DNA of 64,000 nt, taken from the NCBI RefSeq assembly GCF_004785935.1, contig NZ_SRRP01000001.1, positions 992,001 through 1,056,000 on the forward strand, written 5' to 3'. The DNA is from Streptococcus rubneri. GTDB taxonomy: Bacteria; Bacillota; Bacilli; Lactobacillales; Streptococcaceae. The position numbers and the translations under genes are program-made. The notes under the pieces were generated by a model. That model was not told where the DNA came from, searched no databases, and worked only from the letters and a program-made list of their open reading frames with translations. Positions within the stretch are counted from its first letter, which is position 1, and the number at the start of each line of letters is the position of its first letter. This document shows positions 56,312 to 64,000 of the stretch, in pieces.

Positions 56312-56496
56312 AAAGAGAGAGTGGAACAGAAATCGGTAATTCGTTAGAATTCGATTTCGTCGTCCCACCTCCGCACAGTTGAGTAGGGCTGTAAAAGCTG
56401 ATGAAAGCAGCGTAGTAGAGCCCACTCAACCACTGCGTCTTGCTCGATAATCCAAAGACAATTGAGAGGCTAGGACTTTTGTCCCAGCCTCTCTTT
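56312..56496. repeat. 185-bp intergenic repeat with imperfect terminal inverted repeats
   Basis: The ends AAAGAGAGAGTGGAACAG (left) and AAAGAGAGGCTGGGACAA (right, reverse complement) are ~20-bp imperfect inverted repeats. Inside is a strong hairpin GTTGAGTAGGGCT...AGAGCCCACTCAAC (56381-56431). The sequence has the character of the dispersed intergenic elements of oral streptococci. It lies between the convergent yitT and acuB-like genes and could also terminate both. Confidence 0.65.
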
Positions 56497-56502
56497 GTTT
56501 AT

Positions 56503-57159
56503 TTAAAATGCTTTTGCAGACGTACGACTAATTTCATCCACACCAATACCATTTTCTTCAAATTTCTTCTTGATGACTTCTGTATCGGTAATGCCGTCAA
56601 TTTGAACTTCAATGACCACACGATCATCCTTGGTTGGGATATTGACCGTATTGGAGATATTCAACCCTTCTTCTACGATCAAATGGATGATTTTTTCAAG
56701 AACGCCCACCTTGTCTTCTGTCACAAAACGAACACGAACTCCTTCTTCTCCATAACCGGATACTTCGAGGAAGGCACGAAAAATATCACGGTCGGTAATC
56801 ACACCAGAAACTTGTTCATTGTCTACAACCGGAAGAATCCCCACCTTGTTCTTATACATGAGATAGGTCGCATCTTCAAGGCTGGCAAATTTTGAGACAG
56901 TAATAACATCACGAAGCATGACGTCCTTAACTTTGGTTTTATTGAGCAGGTAGTTCATTTCAAAAATAGATAAACTAGTTGCTTTAGATGGACTCGCTTC
57001 TGCAATCGTACCTTCTGTCACCAAACCGACCAATTTGTCATTTTCAATGACCGGCAAGCGGTGCAAGCCTTGTTCCCGCATCAAATCTGCCGCATGAGCA
57101 ATTGTTGTATCTGGACTAATATAGACTACTTTACGGGTCATAAAATCTTTAACAGCCAT
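56503..57159 (-). CDS. CBS-ACT domain protein (AcuB-like)
   Basis: A 218-residue cytoplasmic protein with two CBS motifs (VKDFMTRKVVYISPDTTI and VKDVMLRDVITVSKFASL) and a C-terminal ACT domain (VRFVTEDKVGVLEKIIHLIVEE). CBS-ACT proteins sense adenine nucleotides and amino acids. It lies just downstream of the branched-chain amino acid transporter, where the order is conserved in streptococci, so a BCAA-linked role is plausible. Start ATG 57159 (MAVKDFM), 7 nt from AGGAG; an ATG two codons earlier is too near the SD. Confidence 0.87.
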   Translation of the reverse strand: MAVKDFMTRKVVYISPDTTIAHAADLMREQGLHRLPVIENDKLVGLVTEGTIAEASPSKATSLSIFEMNYLLNKTKVKDVMLRDVITVSKFASLEDATYLMYKNKVGILPVVDNEQVSGVITDRDIFRAFLEVSGYGEEGVRVRFVTEDKVGVLEKIIHLIVEEGLNISNTVNIPTKDDRVVIEVQIDGITDTEVIKKKFEENGIGVDEISRTSAKAF

Positions 57160-57323
57160 AACCATTCTCCTATACTTTTGTTAGTTTTATTATACTTGAT
57201 TTTTAGTGCTATTTCAAACGCTTTCAGCAGTTTTCTCTTGTTTTCAAAATTCAGAATTGCCTAATAATCCTTGCATTCATCCCTATGAAAACTAAATTCT
57301 CTAATTGCAGATAAACTATTTTT

Positions 57324-57349
57324 AAAAAAGAGCCCAAGGGCTCTTTTTT
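57324..57349 (-). terminator. Terminator after livF
   Basis: AAAAAAGAGCC/GGCTCTTTTTT stem with T run on the minus strand. Confidence 0.85.
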
Positions 57350-57354
57350 ATCCG

Positions 57355-58065
57355 TTATCCACCAAGGTAGGCCTTGCGGACATCTTCTGAGGCTAAGAGT
57401 TCTTTTCCTGTTCCGGACAGAACCACTTTTCCTGTTTCCAAAACATAACCGCGGTCTGCGATGGCAAGGGCCTTGTTGGCATTTTGCTCAATCAAGAGAA
57501 CGGTTGTTCCTTGTTTTTGGATATCTTGGATGATATCAAAGATTTCTTGGATAAAGATTGGAGCTAATCCCATAGAAGGTTCATCCAAAAGCAAGAGTTT
57601 TGGTGTTGACATAAGTGCACGACCCATTGCGAGCATTTGTTGTTCCCCACCAGATAGAGTAGCGGCATCTTGGTTCTTCCGTTCTTCCAAACGTGGGAAA
57701 CGTGAGAAGACTTTCTTCAAGTTAGCTTGATTTTCTTCTCTATCTTTCTTCAAGAAAGCTCCCATTTCCAAGTTTTCCATAACAGTCAAGCCTGGAAAGA
57801 CGTGGCGGCCTTCTGGAACTTGAGAAAGCCCAGCAGCTACAATTTTTTGAGCCGGAACCTTTTGAATCTCCTGACCCAAAAACTCGATTTTCCCAGCACT
57901 TGGACGCACCAAACCTGAAATGGTACGAAGAATAGAGGTTTTCCCAGCACCATTGGCACCGATAAGAGAAACAACTTCTCCTTCATTGACTTCGAAACTG
58001 ACATCACGGACAGCCTGGATCATGCCATAGTGTACAGAAAGATTTTCAACTTTTAACATAGACAT
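57355..58065 (-). CDS. livF: Branched-chain amino acid ABC transporter ATPase LivF
   Basis: A 236-residue ABC ATPase: Walker A GANGAGKTS, signature LSGGEQQMLAMGRA, Walker B LLLLDEPSMGLAP. The LDEPSMGLAP form is characteristic of LivF. It pairs with LivG to power uptake of Leu/Ile/Val. It overlaps livG by 1 nt; last gene of the operon. Confidence 0.96.
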   Translation of the reverse strand: MSMLKVENLSVHYGMIQAVRDVSFEVNEGEVVSLIGANGAGKTSILRTISGLVRPSAGKIEFLGQEIQKVPAQKIVAAGLSQVPEGRHVFPGLTVMENLEMGAFLKKDREENQANLKKVFSRFPRLEERKNQDAATLSGGEQQMLAMGRALMSTPKLLLLDEPSMGLAPIFIQEIFDIIQDIQKQGTTVLLIEQNANKALAIADRGYVLETGKVVLSGTGKELLASEDVRKAYLGG

Positions 58066-58829
58066 TAGGCTTCACCTCCTAGATATGCTTCGATTACTCG
58101 TTTGTTATTCTTAATTTCCTCTGGCGTACCATGGGCAATCAAACGACCATATTCCAATACATAAATCCGTTCTGTTACTTCCATGACCAAGCTCATATCG
58201 TGTTCGATCAGCATGATCGTAATATTAAATTCTTTTTGAATGCGACGGATCAATTGGGTCAATTCTGCTGTTTCTTGAGGGTTCATTCCTGCAGCAGGTT
58301 CATCCAAGAAGAGAATTTTTGGCTCTGTAGCAAGGGCACGAACGATCTCCAAGTGACGTTGTTGTCCGTAAGCTAAGTTCTTAGCCAAGGTTTCTGCTTC
58401 TTTTTCCAAACCAAATATCGCTAACAATTCAAGGGCTTTTGCTTTCAACGCTTCTTCATTTTTGTAATAGCTTGGCAAACGGAACAGACTAGCAAAGACA
58501 TGTGGTTTGTGGTGATTGGCAAAAGCAATTAAGACATTGTCCAAAACGCTCAAGTCTTTAAAGAGACGGATATTTTGGAAGGTCCGTCCAAGACCACCAG
58601 AAGCGATTTTATAAGGTGCTTTACCGTTTAATAGGTGCCCATCTAAAGTAATGGTTCCTTCACTTGGTTCATATACCCCTGTTAGGAGGTTGAAGAGAGT
58701 TGTTTTACCGGCACCGTTGGGTCCGATCAAACCAACCAATTCCCCTTCATTGAGTTCCATGGTTACATCCCCAACGGCTGTCAAACCACCAAAGTTTTTT
58801 GTTAAATTTTTTACTTCAAGAAGTGCCAT
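58065..58829 (-). CDS. livG: Branched-chain amino acid ABC transporter ATPase LivG
   Basis: A 254-residue ABC ATPase: Walker A GPNGAGKTT, LGRTFQNIRLFKDLSVLDNV, signature LAYGQQRHLEIVRA (LivG-type, YGQQR) and Walker B ILFLDEPAAGMNPQE. It overlaps livM and livF by 1 nt each. Confidence 0.96.
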   Translation of the reverse strand: MALLEVKNLTKNFGGLTAVGDVTMELNEGELVGLIGPNGAGKTTLFNLLTGVYEPSEGTITLDGHLLNGKAPYKIASGGLGRTFQNIRLFKDLSVLDNVLIAFANHHKPHVFASLFRLPSYYKNEEALKAKALELLAIFGLEKEAETLAKNLAYGQQRHLEIVRALATEPKILFLDEPAAGMNPQETAELTQLIRRIQKEFNITIMLIEHDMSLVMEVTERIYVLEYGRLIAHGTPEEIKNNKRVIEAYLGGEA

Positions 58830-59776
58830 TAGTTAGCCTCCTTTTTTGAGAGTAGTTTTTTCAAGCTAAATTCCCATGTCCCTAGAAGACCACCTGGACG
58901 GAAGATCATCACGAGAATCAAAGCCAATGAGTAAATGATCATACGGACGCTTGAGAAGTCTTGAAGCACCATGTTCAAGATCCCCAAGACGATGGCTGCC
59001 ACAACTGTTCCTGACATCGATCCCAAACCACCGAAAACGACAATAATCAAGACATTAATGGTATTGGTGAAAGAGTAATCTTTAGGAACAACGGAACCGA
59101 TAAAGCCAGCTTGAAGAGATCCAGCAATCGCTGCTGTGATCGCACCAAATACAAAGGCAATGACTTTGACTTTGGTCGTATTGATCCCAACAGATTCTGC
59201 TGCGATTTCATCTTCACGAACAGAAAGGGTAGAACGCCCAATTGGACTGCGTAAGAAGTTAATCGTAAAGATCGTTGTAATCACGACAAAGAGGTAAACC
59301 AATTGCCAGGTTGTAAAGGCTGGCAAACCAAGGATACCTGCGGCACCATTTGTTAGAGTACCACCATTGACAATCAAAATCCGGATAATTTCTGAAACCC
59401 CAAGTGTTGCAATCGCCAGGTAGTCTCCTTTCAACCGAAGAGTTGGAACCCCAACGATCAAGGCAACGAGACCTGCAATCAAGGCCCCTAAAACCATAGC
59501 GCCAAAGAAAGCACCGTAGGTTGGTGATTTAGAACCGAGAATGGCTGCAGAGTAGGCACCAATGGCCATAAATCCGGCATGACCGAGTGAGAATTGACCT
59601 GAAAAACCAACGATGAGGTTCAAACCAACTGCAAGGATGATATTAATCCCGATTTGTTCCAAAATTTGGATATAGAAGAGGTTGAGGACACCTGCTGCAA
59701 CCAAGACTTGGATCAAGGCAAAACCTGCAATCAAAAGACCAAGCCAGACTAAATTCACTTTTAAATTTTGTTTCAT
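58829..59776 (-). CDS. livM: Branched-chain amino acid ABC transporter permease LivM
   Basis: A 315-residue permease with about nine TM helices and the LivM motifs GFSGQFSLGHAGFMAIGAY and GDYLAIATLGVSEIIRI, plus FGGLGSMSGTVVAA. Partner of LivH; 3 nt downstream of it. Confidence 0.95.
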   Translation of the reverse strand: MKQNLKVNLVWLGLLIAGFALIQVLVAAGVLNLFYIQILEQIGINIILAVGLNLIVGFSGQFSLGHAGFMAIGAYSAAILGSKSPTYGAFFGAMVLGALIAGLVALIVGVPTLRLKGDYLAIATLGVSEIIRILIVNGGTLTNGAAGILGLPAFTTWQLVYLFVVITTIFTINFLRSPIGRSTLSVREDEIAAESVGINTTKVKVIAFVFGAITAAIAGSLQAGFIGSVVPKDYSFTNTINVLIIVVFGGLGSMSGTVVAAIVLGILNMVLQDFSSVRMIIYSLALILVMIFRPGGLLGTWEFSLKKLLSKKEAN

Positions 59777-59779
59777 GGC

Positions 59780-60658
59780 TTACACCTTCTCTTTCACATT
59801 TTTACCGAGGATACCTGCAGGACGGATAAGTAAGATCACAATCAAGATGGCATACACAATAGCATCACGGAAGTCTGAAAGACCAATCGCTGTAGCGAAA
59901 GTTTCCAATAAACCGATGACAAAGCCACCTAGGGCCGCGCCTGGAATGATTCCGATTCCTCCAAGAACGGCTGCGACAAAGGCTTTGATCCCTGGTGTCA
60001 TCCCCATCAAAGGTTCGATTGAGTTGTAATACAAACCGATTAAAACCCCACCAGCACCCGCTAAGGCTGATCCCAAGGCAAAGGTAAAGCTGATGGTCCG
60101 GTTTACGTTAATCCCCATCAATTGAGCGGCATCGCTATCAACAGAAACGGCACGCATGGCTTTCCCCATCTTTGTCTTTTGGATAATAAATTGAAGAGCG
60201 ACCATCAAGAAAATAGACACTCCTAAGATCATCAACTGAATGTTAGAGATCGAAATGGGACCAAAATTGTAACGAACAGTTTCAATGACTTGTGGGAAGG
60301 AACGGGTATTGGCCCCTACAAAGAAGACCATCCCGTATTCGAGCAAGAAGGAAACCCCGATGGCTGTAATCAAGGCTGCAATCCGAGTTGAATGGCGAAG
60401 CGGACGATAAGCCAGATATTCAATCACAACCCCTAAAATAGCTGTCCCGACCATAGCCAGAAGCAAGGCTACAAAGAAGTTAACCTTCAATGAGTTCAAT
60501 AAGAAATATCCCATAAAGGCACCTACCATGTAGATATCCCCATGGGCAAAGTTGATCAATTTGATAATTCCATACACCATAGTATAACCAAGGGCTAAGA
60601 GTGCATAGACACTTCCCAAGATTAGACCGTTCACTAATTGCTGGAGCATTTGAACCAT
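59780..60658 (-). CDS. livH: Branched-chain amino acid ABC transporter permease LivH
   Basis: A 292-residue permease: GLILGSVYALLALGYTMVYGIIKLINFAHG is the conserved N-terminal signature, with DSDAAQLMGINVNRTISFTFALGSALAGAGG. Separated from livJ by a 72-nt spacer holding a hairpin. Confidence 0.95.
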   Translation of the reverse strand: MVQMLQQLVNGLILGSVYALLALGYTMVYGIIKLINFAHGDIYMVGAFMGYFLLNSLKVNFFVALLLAMVGTAILGVVIEYLAYRPLRHSTRIAALITAIGVSFLLEYGMVFFVGANTRSFPQVIETVRYNFGPISISNIQLMILGVSIFLMVALQFIIQKTKMGKAMRAVSVDSDAAQLMGINVNRTISFTFALGSALAGAGGVLIGLYYNSIEPLMGMTPGIKAFVAAVLGGIGIIPGAALGGFVIGLLETFATAIGLSDFRDAIVYAILIVILLIRPAGILGKNVKEKV

Positions 60659-60678
60659 CCTTTCTAATAATAAAGAGC

Positions 60679-60708
60679 GAGGCCAGGAATTTTCATTCTC
60701 CCAGCCTC
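60679..60708 (-). terminator. Hairpin between livJ and livH
   Basis: GAGGC(TGGGA)...(TCCTG)GCCTC stem, then a TTTATTATT tail on the minus strand. A partial terminator or stabiliser that could give more binding protein than permease. Confidence 0.5.
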
Positions 60709-60730
60709 TTGTACAAACAACAAATGATAA

Positions 60731-61888
60731 TTAAGGTTTAACCGACTCAACTGACTCAACTTTACCATCTTTTAAGCCAATCATAAGTGCAGATTTAACC
60801 GGATTATGGTCTTTGTCAATAGACATTGTACCAGTAACACCTTCCAAGTCTTTCAACTTCGCAAGGTTGTCTTTCAATTCGACAGAGTTCTTAGCACCTT
60901 TAGATGCTTCTGCAACCATGTAAACTGAATCATACGCCAAAGCTGCAAACATTGAAGGTTCTTCGTTGTATTTTGCTTTATAAGCTTCTACGAATTTCTT
61001 GGCTTTATCAGTCATTTCACCTTCAGTAGAGAATCCAGCTACGTAGTAGATGTCTGTAGCTGCAGCAGGTGTTGCTTGTTCAACGAATTTAGCATCGCTA
61101 AATCCATCACCACCAATGATTGGTTGTTTGATTCCCATACCACGTGCTTGGTTTACGATTTTACCAGTTTCAGTGTAGTACCCTGGAAGGACAATCGCAT
61201 CGAAGTCTTTGTCTTTGATTTTTGTAAGAGCAGCTTGGAAGTCTGTATCCTTAGATTGGAAAGTTTCTGTTGCTACGATTTCACCTTTATAAGATTTCTT
61301 AAAGGCTTCAGCAATCCCTTTAGCATAGTCAGATGAATTATCGTAATAAAGAACAACTTTCTTCGCTTTCAAGTTATCCGTTGTATATTTAGCAATGATT
61401 TGTCCTTGGAAGCTATCGATGAAGGTTGCACGGAAAAGGTAATCTTGACCTTTTGTCAAATTATCTTGTGTTGCTGATGGTGTTACCAATGGAACACCTG
61501 CTTTACCAGCATTCGCAACAGCTGCGGCAGTGGCACCTGAAGTAGCAGGCCCTACAAGAGCGTTCACTTTTGATTGAGTGACAAGGTTTGTAGTGATTGT
61601 AGCTGCTTCAGCTGTTTCAGATTTGTTATCTTTGTCTGTGACAACAATCTTCTTACCATCAGCTCCACCATTAGCATTGATTTCATCAACGGCTAATTGA
61701 GCACCTTTTTGTTCAGCACTACCATATGCTGCTACTTCACCAGTTTTTTCAAAGTTAAAACCGATTTTTAGTTCTTTGCCGATTTCGTTACCAGTTGTGT
61801 TTGAACCTGAAGTTGAAACTTCACCACAGGCCGCAAGAAGAGCGACACTTGCAATTGTTAAAAATGAAAGAGCAAATTTTTTCTTCAT
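60731..61888 (-). CDS. livJ: Branched-chain amino acid ABC transporter substrate-binding lipoprotein LivJ
   Basis: A 385-residue type I periplasmic-binding-protein family lipoprotein. The lipobox LAAC puts the lipidated Cys at 21, followed by GEVSTSGSNT and the Peripla_BP_6 fold (IGFNFEKTGEVAAYGSAEQKG, LVGPATSGATAAAVANAGKAG, VPLVTPSATQDNLT). It captures Leu/Ile/Val. First gene of livJHMGF; its promoter has a CodY box. Confidence 0.95.
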   Translation of the reverse strand: MKKKFALSFLTIASVALLAACGEVSTSGSNTTGNEIGKELKIGFNFEKTGEVAAYGSAEQKGAQLAVDEINANGGADGKKIVVTDKDNKSETAEAATITTNLVTQSKVNALVGPATSGATAAAVANAGKAGVPLVTPSATQDNLTKGQDYLFRATFIDSFQGQIIAKYTTDNLKAKKVVLYYDNSSDYAKGIAEAFKKSYKGEIVATETFQSKDTDFQAALTKIKDKDFDAIVLPGYYTETGKIVNQARGMGIKQPIIGGDGFSDAKFVEQATPAAATDIYYVAGFSTEGEMTDKAKKFVEAYKAKYNEEPSMFAALAYDSVYMVAEASKGAKNSVELKDNLAKLKDLEGVTGTMSIDKDHNPVKSALMIGLKDGKVESVESVKP

Positions 61889-61935
61889 TTGTAATAATCT
61901 CCTTAAATAAATCTAAAAATTAAATATATATTAAG

Positions 61936-61964
61936 AATATACCGAATTATCTGAAAATTGTCAA
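61936..61964 (-). promoter_or_regulatory. livJHMGF promoter with CodY box in the spacer
   Basis: On the minus strand TTGACA (61964-61959), 17-nt spacer, TATATT (61941-61936). The box AATTTTCAGATAATT (61959-61945) differs from the CodY consensus AATTTTCWGAAAATT at one base and fills the spacer, so CodY binding should block RNA polymerase. Confidence 0.75.
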
Positions 61965-61966
61965 CA

Positions 61967-61999
61967 TAAAAAACGCAATCCTCTAAATGATTGCGTTTT
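61967..61999 (-). terminator. Terminator after UPF0298 gene
   Basis: AAAACGCAATC/GATTGCGTTTT stem plus TTTTTT on the minus strand. Its 5' arm overlaps the last codons of the gene. Confidence 0.85.
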
Positions 62000-62267
62000 C
62001 TACTCGTATTTCATCCTGTTGACGATGCAAACTTCCTACAAAATCACGATCCAATTCTTGAATATGGCAAATTTGAACCTTCTTCACGAAGCGTTCCTTT
62101 TTTAATTGCTGCACGATTTCAAGGACTTGAGAACTATCGACATAGACCTGTACATAGCGCATTTTTTTGGAATGATAAATCACATCCCCAATTGCCTGTA
62201 ATTTTTTTGCATCACGATTATAGTACAACTTAACAATTAAACCTGTTCTTGCTTGTTTCTCAAACAT
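61983..62267 (-). CDS. UPF0298 / DUF2129 family protein (YlbG-like)
   Basis: A 94-residue cytoplasmic protein of the UPF0298/DUF2129 family (TGLIVKLYYNRDAKKLQAIGDV, YVQVYVDSSQVLEIVQQLKKERFVKKV); unknown function. Start ATG 62267 (MFEKQARTGL), giving the family length; the frame open to 62333 is not conserved. Neighbour of clpP, a conserved pairing in streptococci. Confidence 0.87.
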   Translation of the reverse strand: MFEKQARTGLIVKLYYNRDAKKLQAIGDVIYHSKKMRYVQVYVDSSQVLEIVQQLKKERFVKKVQICHIQELDRDFVGSLHRQQDEIRVENAII

Positions 62268-62352
62268 ACATTGTCCCTTTCTGGTTCTTCTACCAGTATA
62301 GCAAATTTCAAGTAAAAATACTATATTTTTCAAAAAACTCTCTTGAAATAAG

Positions 62353-62384
62353 AAAATCTCCTCTATATTTTAGAGGAGATTTTT
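62353..62384. terminator. Terminator after clpP
   Basis: AAAATCTCCTCTA/TAGAGGAGATTTT perfect 13-bp stem with T runs on both strands. Confidence 0.88.
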
Positions 62385-62401
62385 GCTCTGCAAAAGCTTG
62401 A

Positions 62402-62992
62402 TTAGCCTAAATTGTTATTGGACATGATTTCATCGATAAAACCATAGGCCAATGTTTCTTCAGCAGTCATCCAGTTATCGCGTTCCGCATCTGCGTGGAT
62501 TTTCTTGAGGGTTTGCCCAGAATTTTCCGCCAAGATTTTTTCCAATCTGTGACGTGTTTTCAAGAGGTGTTCTGCTGCAATCGCCATATCTGTTTGTTGG
62601 GTACCACCGCCAGTACCACCCATTGGTTGGTGAATCATGTACTCCGCGTTTGGCAACATGAAGCGTTTGCCTTTAGCACCACTTGACGCAATCACAGTCC
62701 CCATGGAAGCCGCCATTCCCATAACAATGGTTTGGACATCTGATTTGATAAAGTTCATGGTATCTACAATGGCCAGCCCTGCTGAAACAGACCCACCCGG
62801 TGTATTAACATACATGTAGATATCTTTGGTATTATCTTGAGCATCCAAGAAAAGCAATTGGGCAATAATGGAATTGGCCATTTGATCTTCTACTGGTCCT
62901 GTTACCATGATAATCCGGTCTTTTAAGAGGCGAGAATAAATGTCGTATGAGCGTTCCCCACGACTAGTTTGTTCAATTACTACTGGAATCAT
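62402..62992 (-). CDS. clpP: ATP-dependent Clp protease proteolytic subunit
   Basis: A 196-residue ClpP. The catalytic triad region is [20 protein letters not shown] (active-site Ser in AASMG), His in [12 protein letters not shown] and Asp in the [10 protein letters not shown] region. It assembles with ClpC/ClpE/ClpX ATPases to degrade proteins, including competence and stress regulators. Monocistronic; its promoter overlaps a CtsR operator, and the leader has a 9-bp hairpin (63020-63046). Confidence 0.97.
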   Translation of the reverse strand: MIPVVIEQTSRGERSYDIYSRLLKDRIIMVTGPVEDQMANSIIAQLLFLDAQDNTKDIYMYVNTPGGSVSAGLAIVDTMNFIKSDVQTIVMGMAASMGTVIASSGAKGKRFMLPNAEYMIHQPMGGTGGGTQQTDMAIAAEHLLKTRHRLEKILAENSGQTLKKIHADAERDNWMTAEETLAYGFIDEIMSNNNLG

Positions 62993-63090
62993 TGATTCAT
63001 CTCCTTTTATCCAATTTCACCAGTCCCCTTCTTCTTTGGGGACCGGCTTTCTTTCGAGAGGTTCTTCACCTTCGATCTTTTCTAAAAGCT

Positions 63091-63120
63091 ATTATATCCC
63101 ATTGGTCAACAAAGGTCAAA
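63091..63120 (-). promoter_or_regulatory. clpP promoter with CtsR operator
   Basis: On the minus strand TTGACC (63119-63114), 17-nt spacer, TATAAT (63096-63091). The tandem heptads GGTCAAC-AAA-GGTCAAA (63104-63120, plus strand) match the CtsR operator GGTCAAANANRGTCAAA closely and cover the -35, predicting heat-inducible derepression. Confidence 0.8.
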
Positions 63121-63156
63121 TTTTTACTTTCTTTCAAAGACTTTCAGGAGATGTAA

Positions 63157-63786
63157 TTATTTTGTACCAAAGAGACGGTCCCCTGCATCTCCCAAACCTG
63201 GCACAATATAACCGTTTTCGTTCAGGCGTTCATCCAAGGCTGCTGCAAAGATTTCGACATCTGGATGAGAGTCTTGGAAAGCTTTCACTCCTTCTGGAGC
63301 TGCAACCAAGCAGACAAATGTAATATGGCTGGCACCACGTTTCTTCAAGGAATCAACAGCCAAGATAGCTGAACCACCTGTAGCCAACATTGGATCCACG
63401 ACAAAGATATGGCGTTGGTCGATATCTTCTGGCAATTTCACCAAGTATTCGACCGGTTTCAAGGTTTCTTCATCGCGATACATTCCGATATGCCCAACTT
63501 TGGCAGCTGGTACTAAACTCAAGAGTCCGTCTACCATCCCGATTCCCGCACGAAGGATTGGGACAATCGCTAGTTTTTTACCAGCAATTTGTTTTTGAAT
63601 TGTTTTGGTAATCGGTGTTTCGATTTCTACATCTTCTAGTGGAAGATCACGCAACACTTCATACCCCATCAACATGGCAATTTCATCAACTAATTCACGA
63701 AAAGCCTTTGTAGAGGTATCTGTCCGGCGCAAAATGGACAATTTATGCTGAATAAGTGGATGTTTAATGACTTCAAGTTTTCCCAT
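63157..63786 (-). CDS. upp: Uracil phosphoribosyltransferase
   Basis: A 209-residue salvage enzyme making UMP from uracil and PRPP. PRPP loop [17 protein letters not shown]; uracil site near the C terminus [16 protein letters not shown]. Start ATG 63786 ([17 protein letters not shown]), the family start, with GAAGGA upstream. Confidence 0.97.
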   Translation of the reverse strand: MGKLEVIKHPLIQHKLSILRRTDTSTKAFRELVDEIAMLMGYEVLRDLPLEDVEIETPITKTIQKQIAGKKLAIVPILRAGIGMVDGLLSLVPAAKVGHIGMYRDEETLKPVEYLVKLPEDIDQRHIFVVDPMLATGGSAILAVDSLKKRGASHITFVCLVAAPEGVKAFQDSHPDVEIFAAALDERLNENGYIVPGLGDAGDRLFGTK

Positions 63787-63886
63787 AATAGTTCCTTCTT
63801 TCTCTATATTCATCTTATTATATCAAAAAGGAAGAAAAAGGCCTACAAATATGCAAACCTTTTCTTTTCTTATTTTCATTAGTAGC

Positions 63887-64000
63887 TTATAGCCACTCCT
63901 TGTACTTACCAATATAATAGTGTTTGACCAGGGTGACACTTGCCATATAAAGGAAGAGAATCCCCGCTAGTAATAGGAAGTAAAGACTATTTAGTGGCGC
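63887..64000 (-). CDS. Cation P-type ATPase, C-terminal fragment, cut by window edge
   Basis: The last 37 residues of a membrane protein open to the window end: LYFLLLAGILFLYMASVTLVKHYYIG followed by KYKEWL and a TAA. The final TM helix and the basic tail ending in (K/R)Y.EWL resemble the C-terminus of MgtA/CaxP-type cation pumps, so this is a probable identification only. Confidence 0.6.
   Translation of the reverse strand, partial: APLNSLYFLLLAGILFLYMASVTLVKHYYIGKYKEWL

Overview
The window is streptococcal chromosome, most likely from the mitis/sanguinis side of the genus; S. parasanguinis or a close relative is a plausible but unproven guess. The evidence is the gene order ybeY-dgkA-era-mutM-coaE-pmrA-rpmG-secG-rnr-smpB, the adjacent upp-clpP-UPF0298-livJHMGF-acuB block, an LPXTG ecto-5'-nucleotidase, the SlrA lipoprotein rotamase, CodY/CtsR/CcpA-type operators and moderate-to-low GC. 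No phage or conjugative module is complete here.

Layout. 1-2.4 kb: a MacB/FtsX-type ABC exporter (permease cut by the window edge) divergent from a TetR regulator. 2.6-11.7 kb: surface and envelope genes, namely the ecto-nucleotidase, a PrsW-like protease translationally coupled to a C69 dipeptidase, lrgAB, tehB and a second C69 dipeptidase. Both dipeptidase promoters carry CcpA (cre) sites. 11.8-19.6 kb: the housekeeping block listed above. 19.7-23.5 kb: a heterodimeric multidrug ABC exporter of the BmrCD/YheIH type behind a 23-codon leader peptide and two tandem terminators whose arms can re-pair as an antiterminator. tRNA-Thr follows. 23.7-36.9 kb: a GNAT enzyme, alanine dehydrogenase with a terminator in its leader, phoH, yozE, cvfB, frr, pyrH, rplK-rplA, a DUF3397 protein, a P-type ATPase, a glyoxalase-fold protein and ftsK.

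36.9-47 kb is an accessory island. Its core is a tightly overlapping four-gene operon: a membrane PAS-GGDEF diguanylate cyclase, a GT2-GtrA fusion, a cellulose-synthase-like GT2 with a PilZ domain that keeps both c-di-GMP-binding motifs, and a polytopic GT-C-like protein. Together they read as a self-contained c-di-GMP-controlled exopolysaccharide system. c-di-GMP signalling is rare in streptococci, so this is the most unusual content of the window. The operon sits directly behind a truncated fruK and a fruR-like DeoR gene. The flanks hold a broken ISL3 transposase, a 5' remnant of a UmuC/UvrX-type polymerase and decayed genes that may be toxin/immunity remnants.

47-64 kb returns to core genes: two unknown membrane proteins, slrA, an ABC-F ATPase, a Spx/ArsC-like protein, ogt, GNAT, rsmI-yabA-holB-tmk, a YitT protein, a 185-bp intergenic repeat, acuB-like CBS-ACT, livFGMHJ (CodY box inside the promoter spacer), UPF0298, clpP (CtsR operator on its -35), upp and the C-terminus of a probable cation P-type ATPase.
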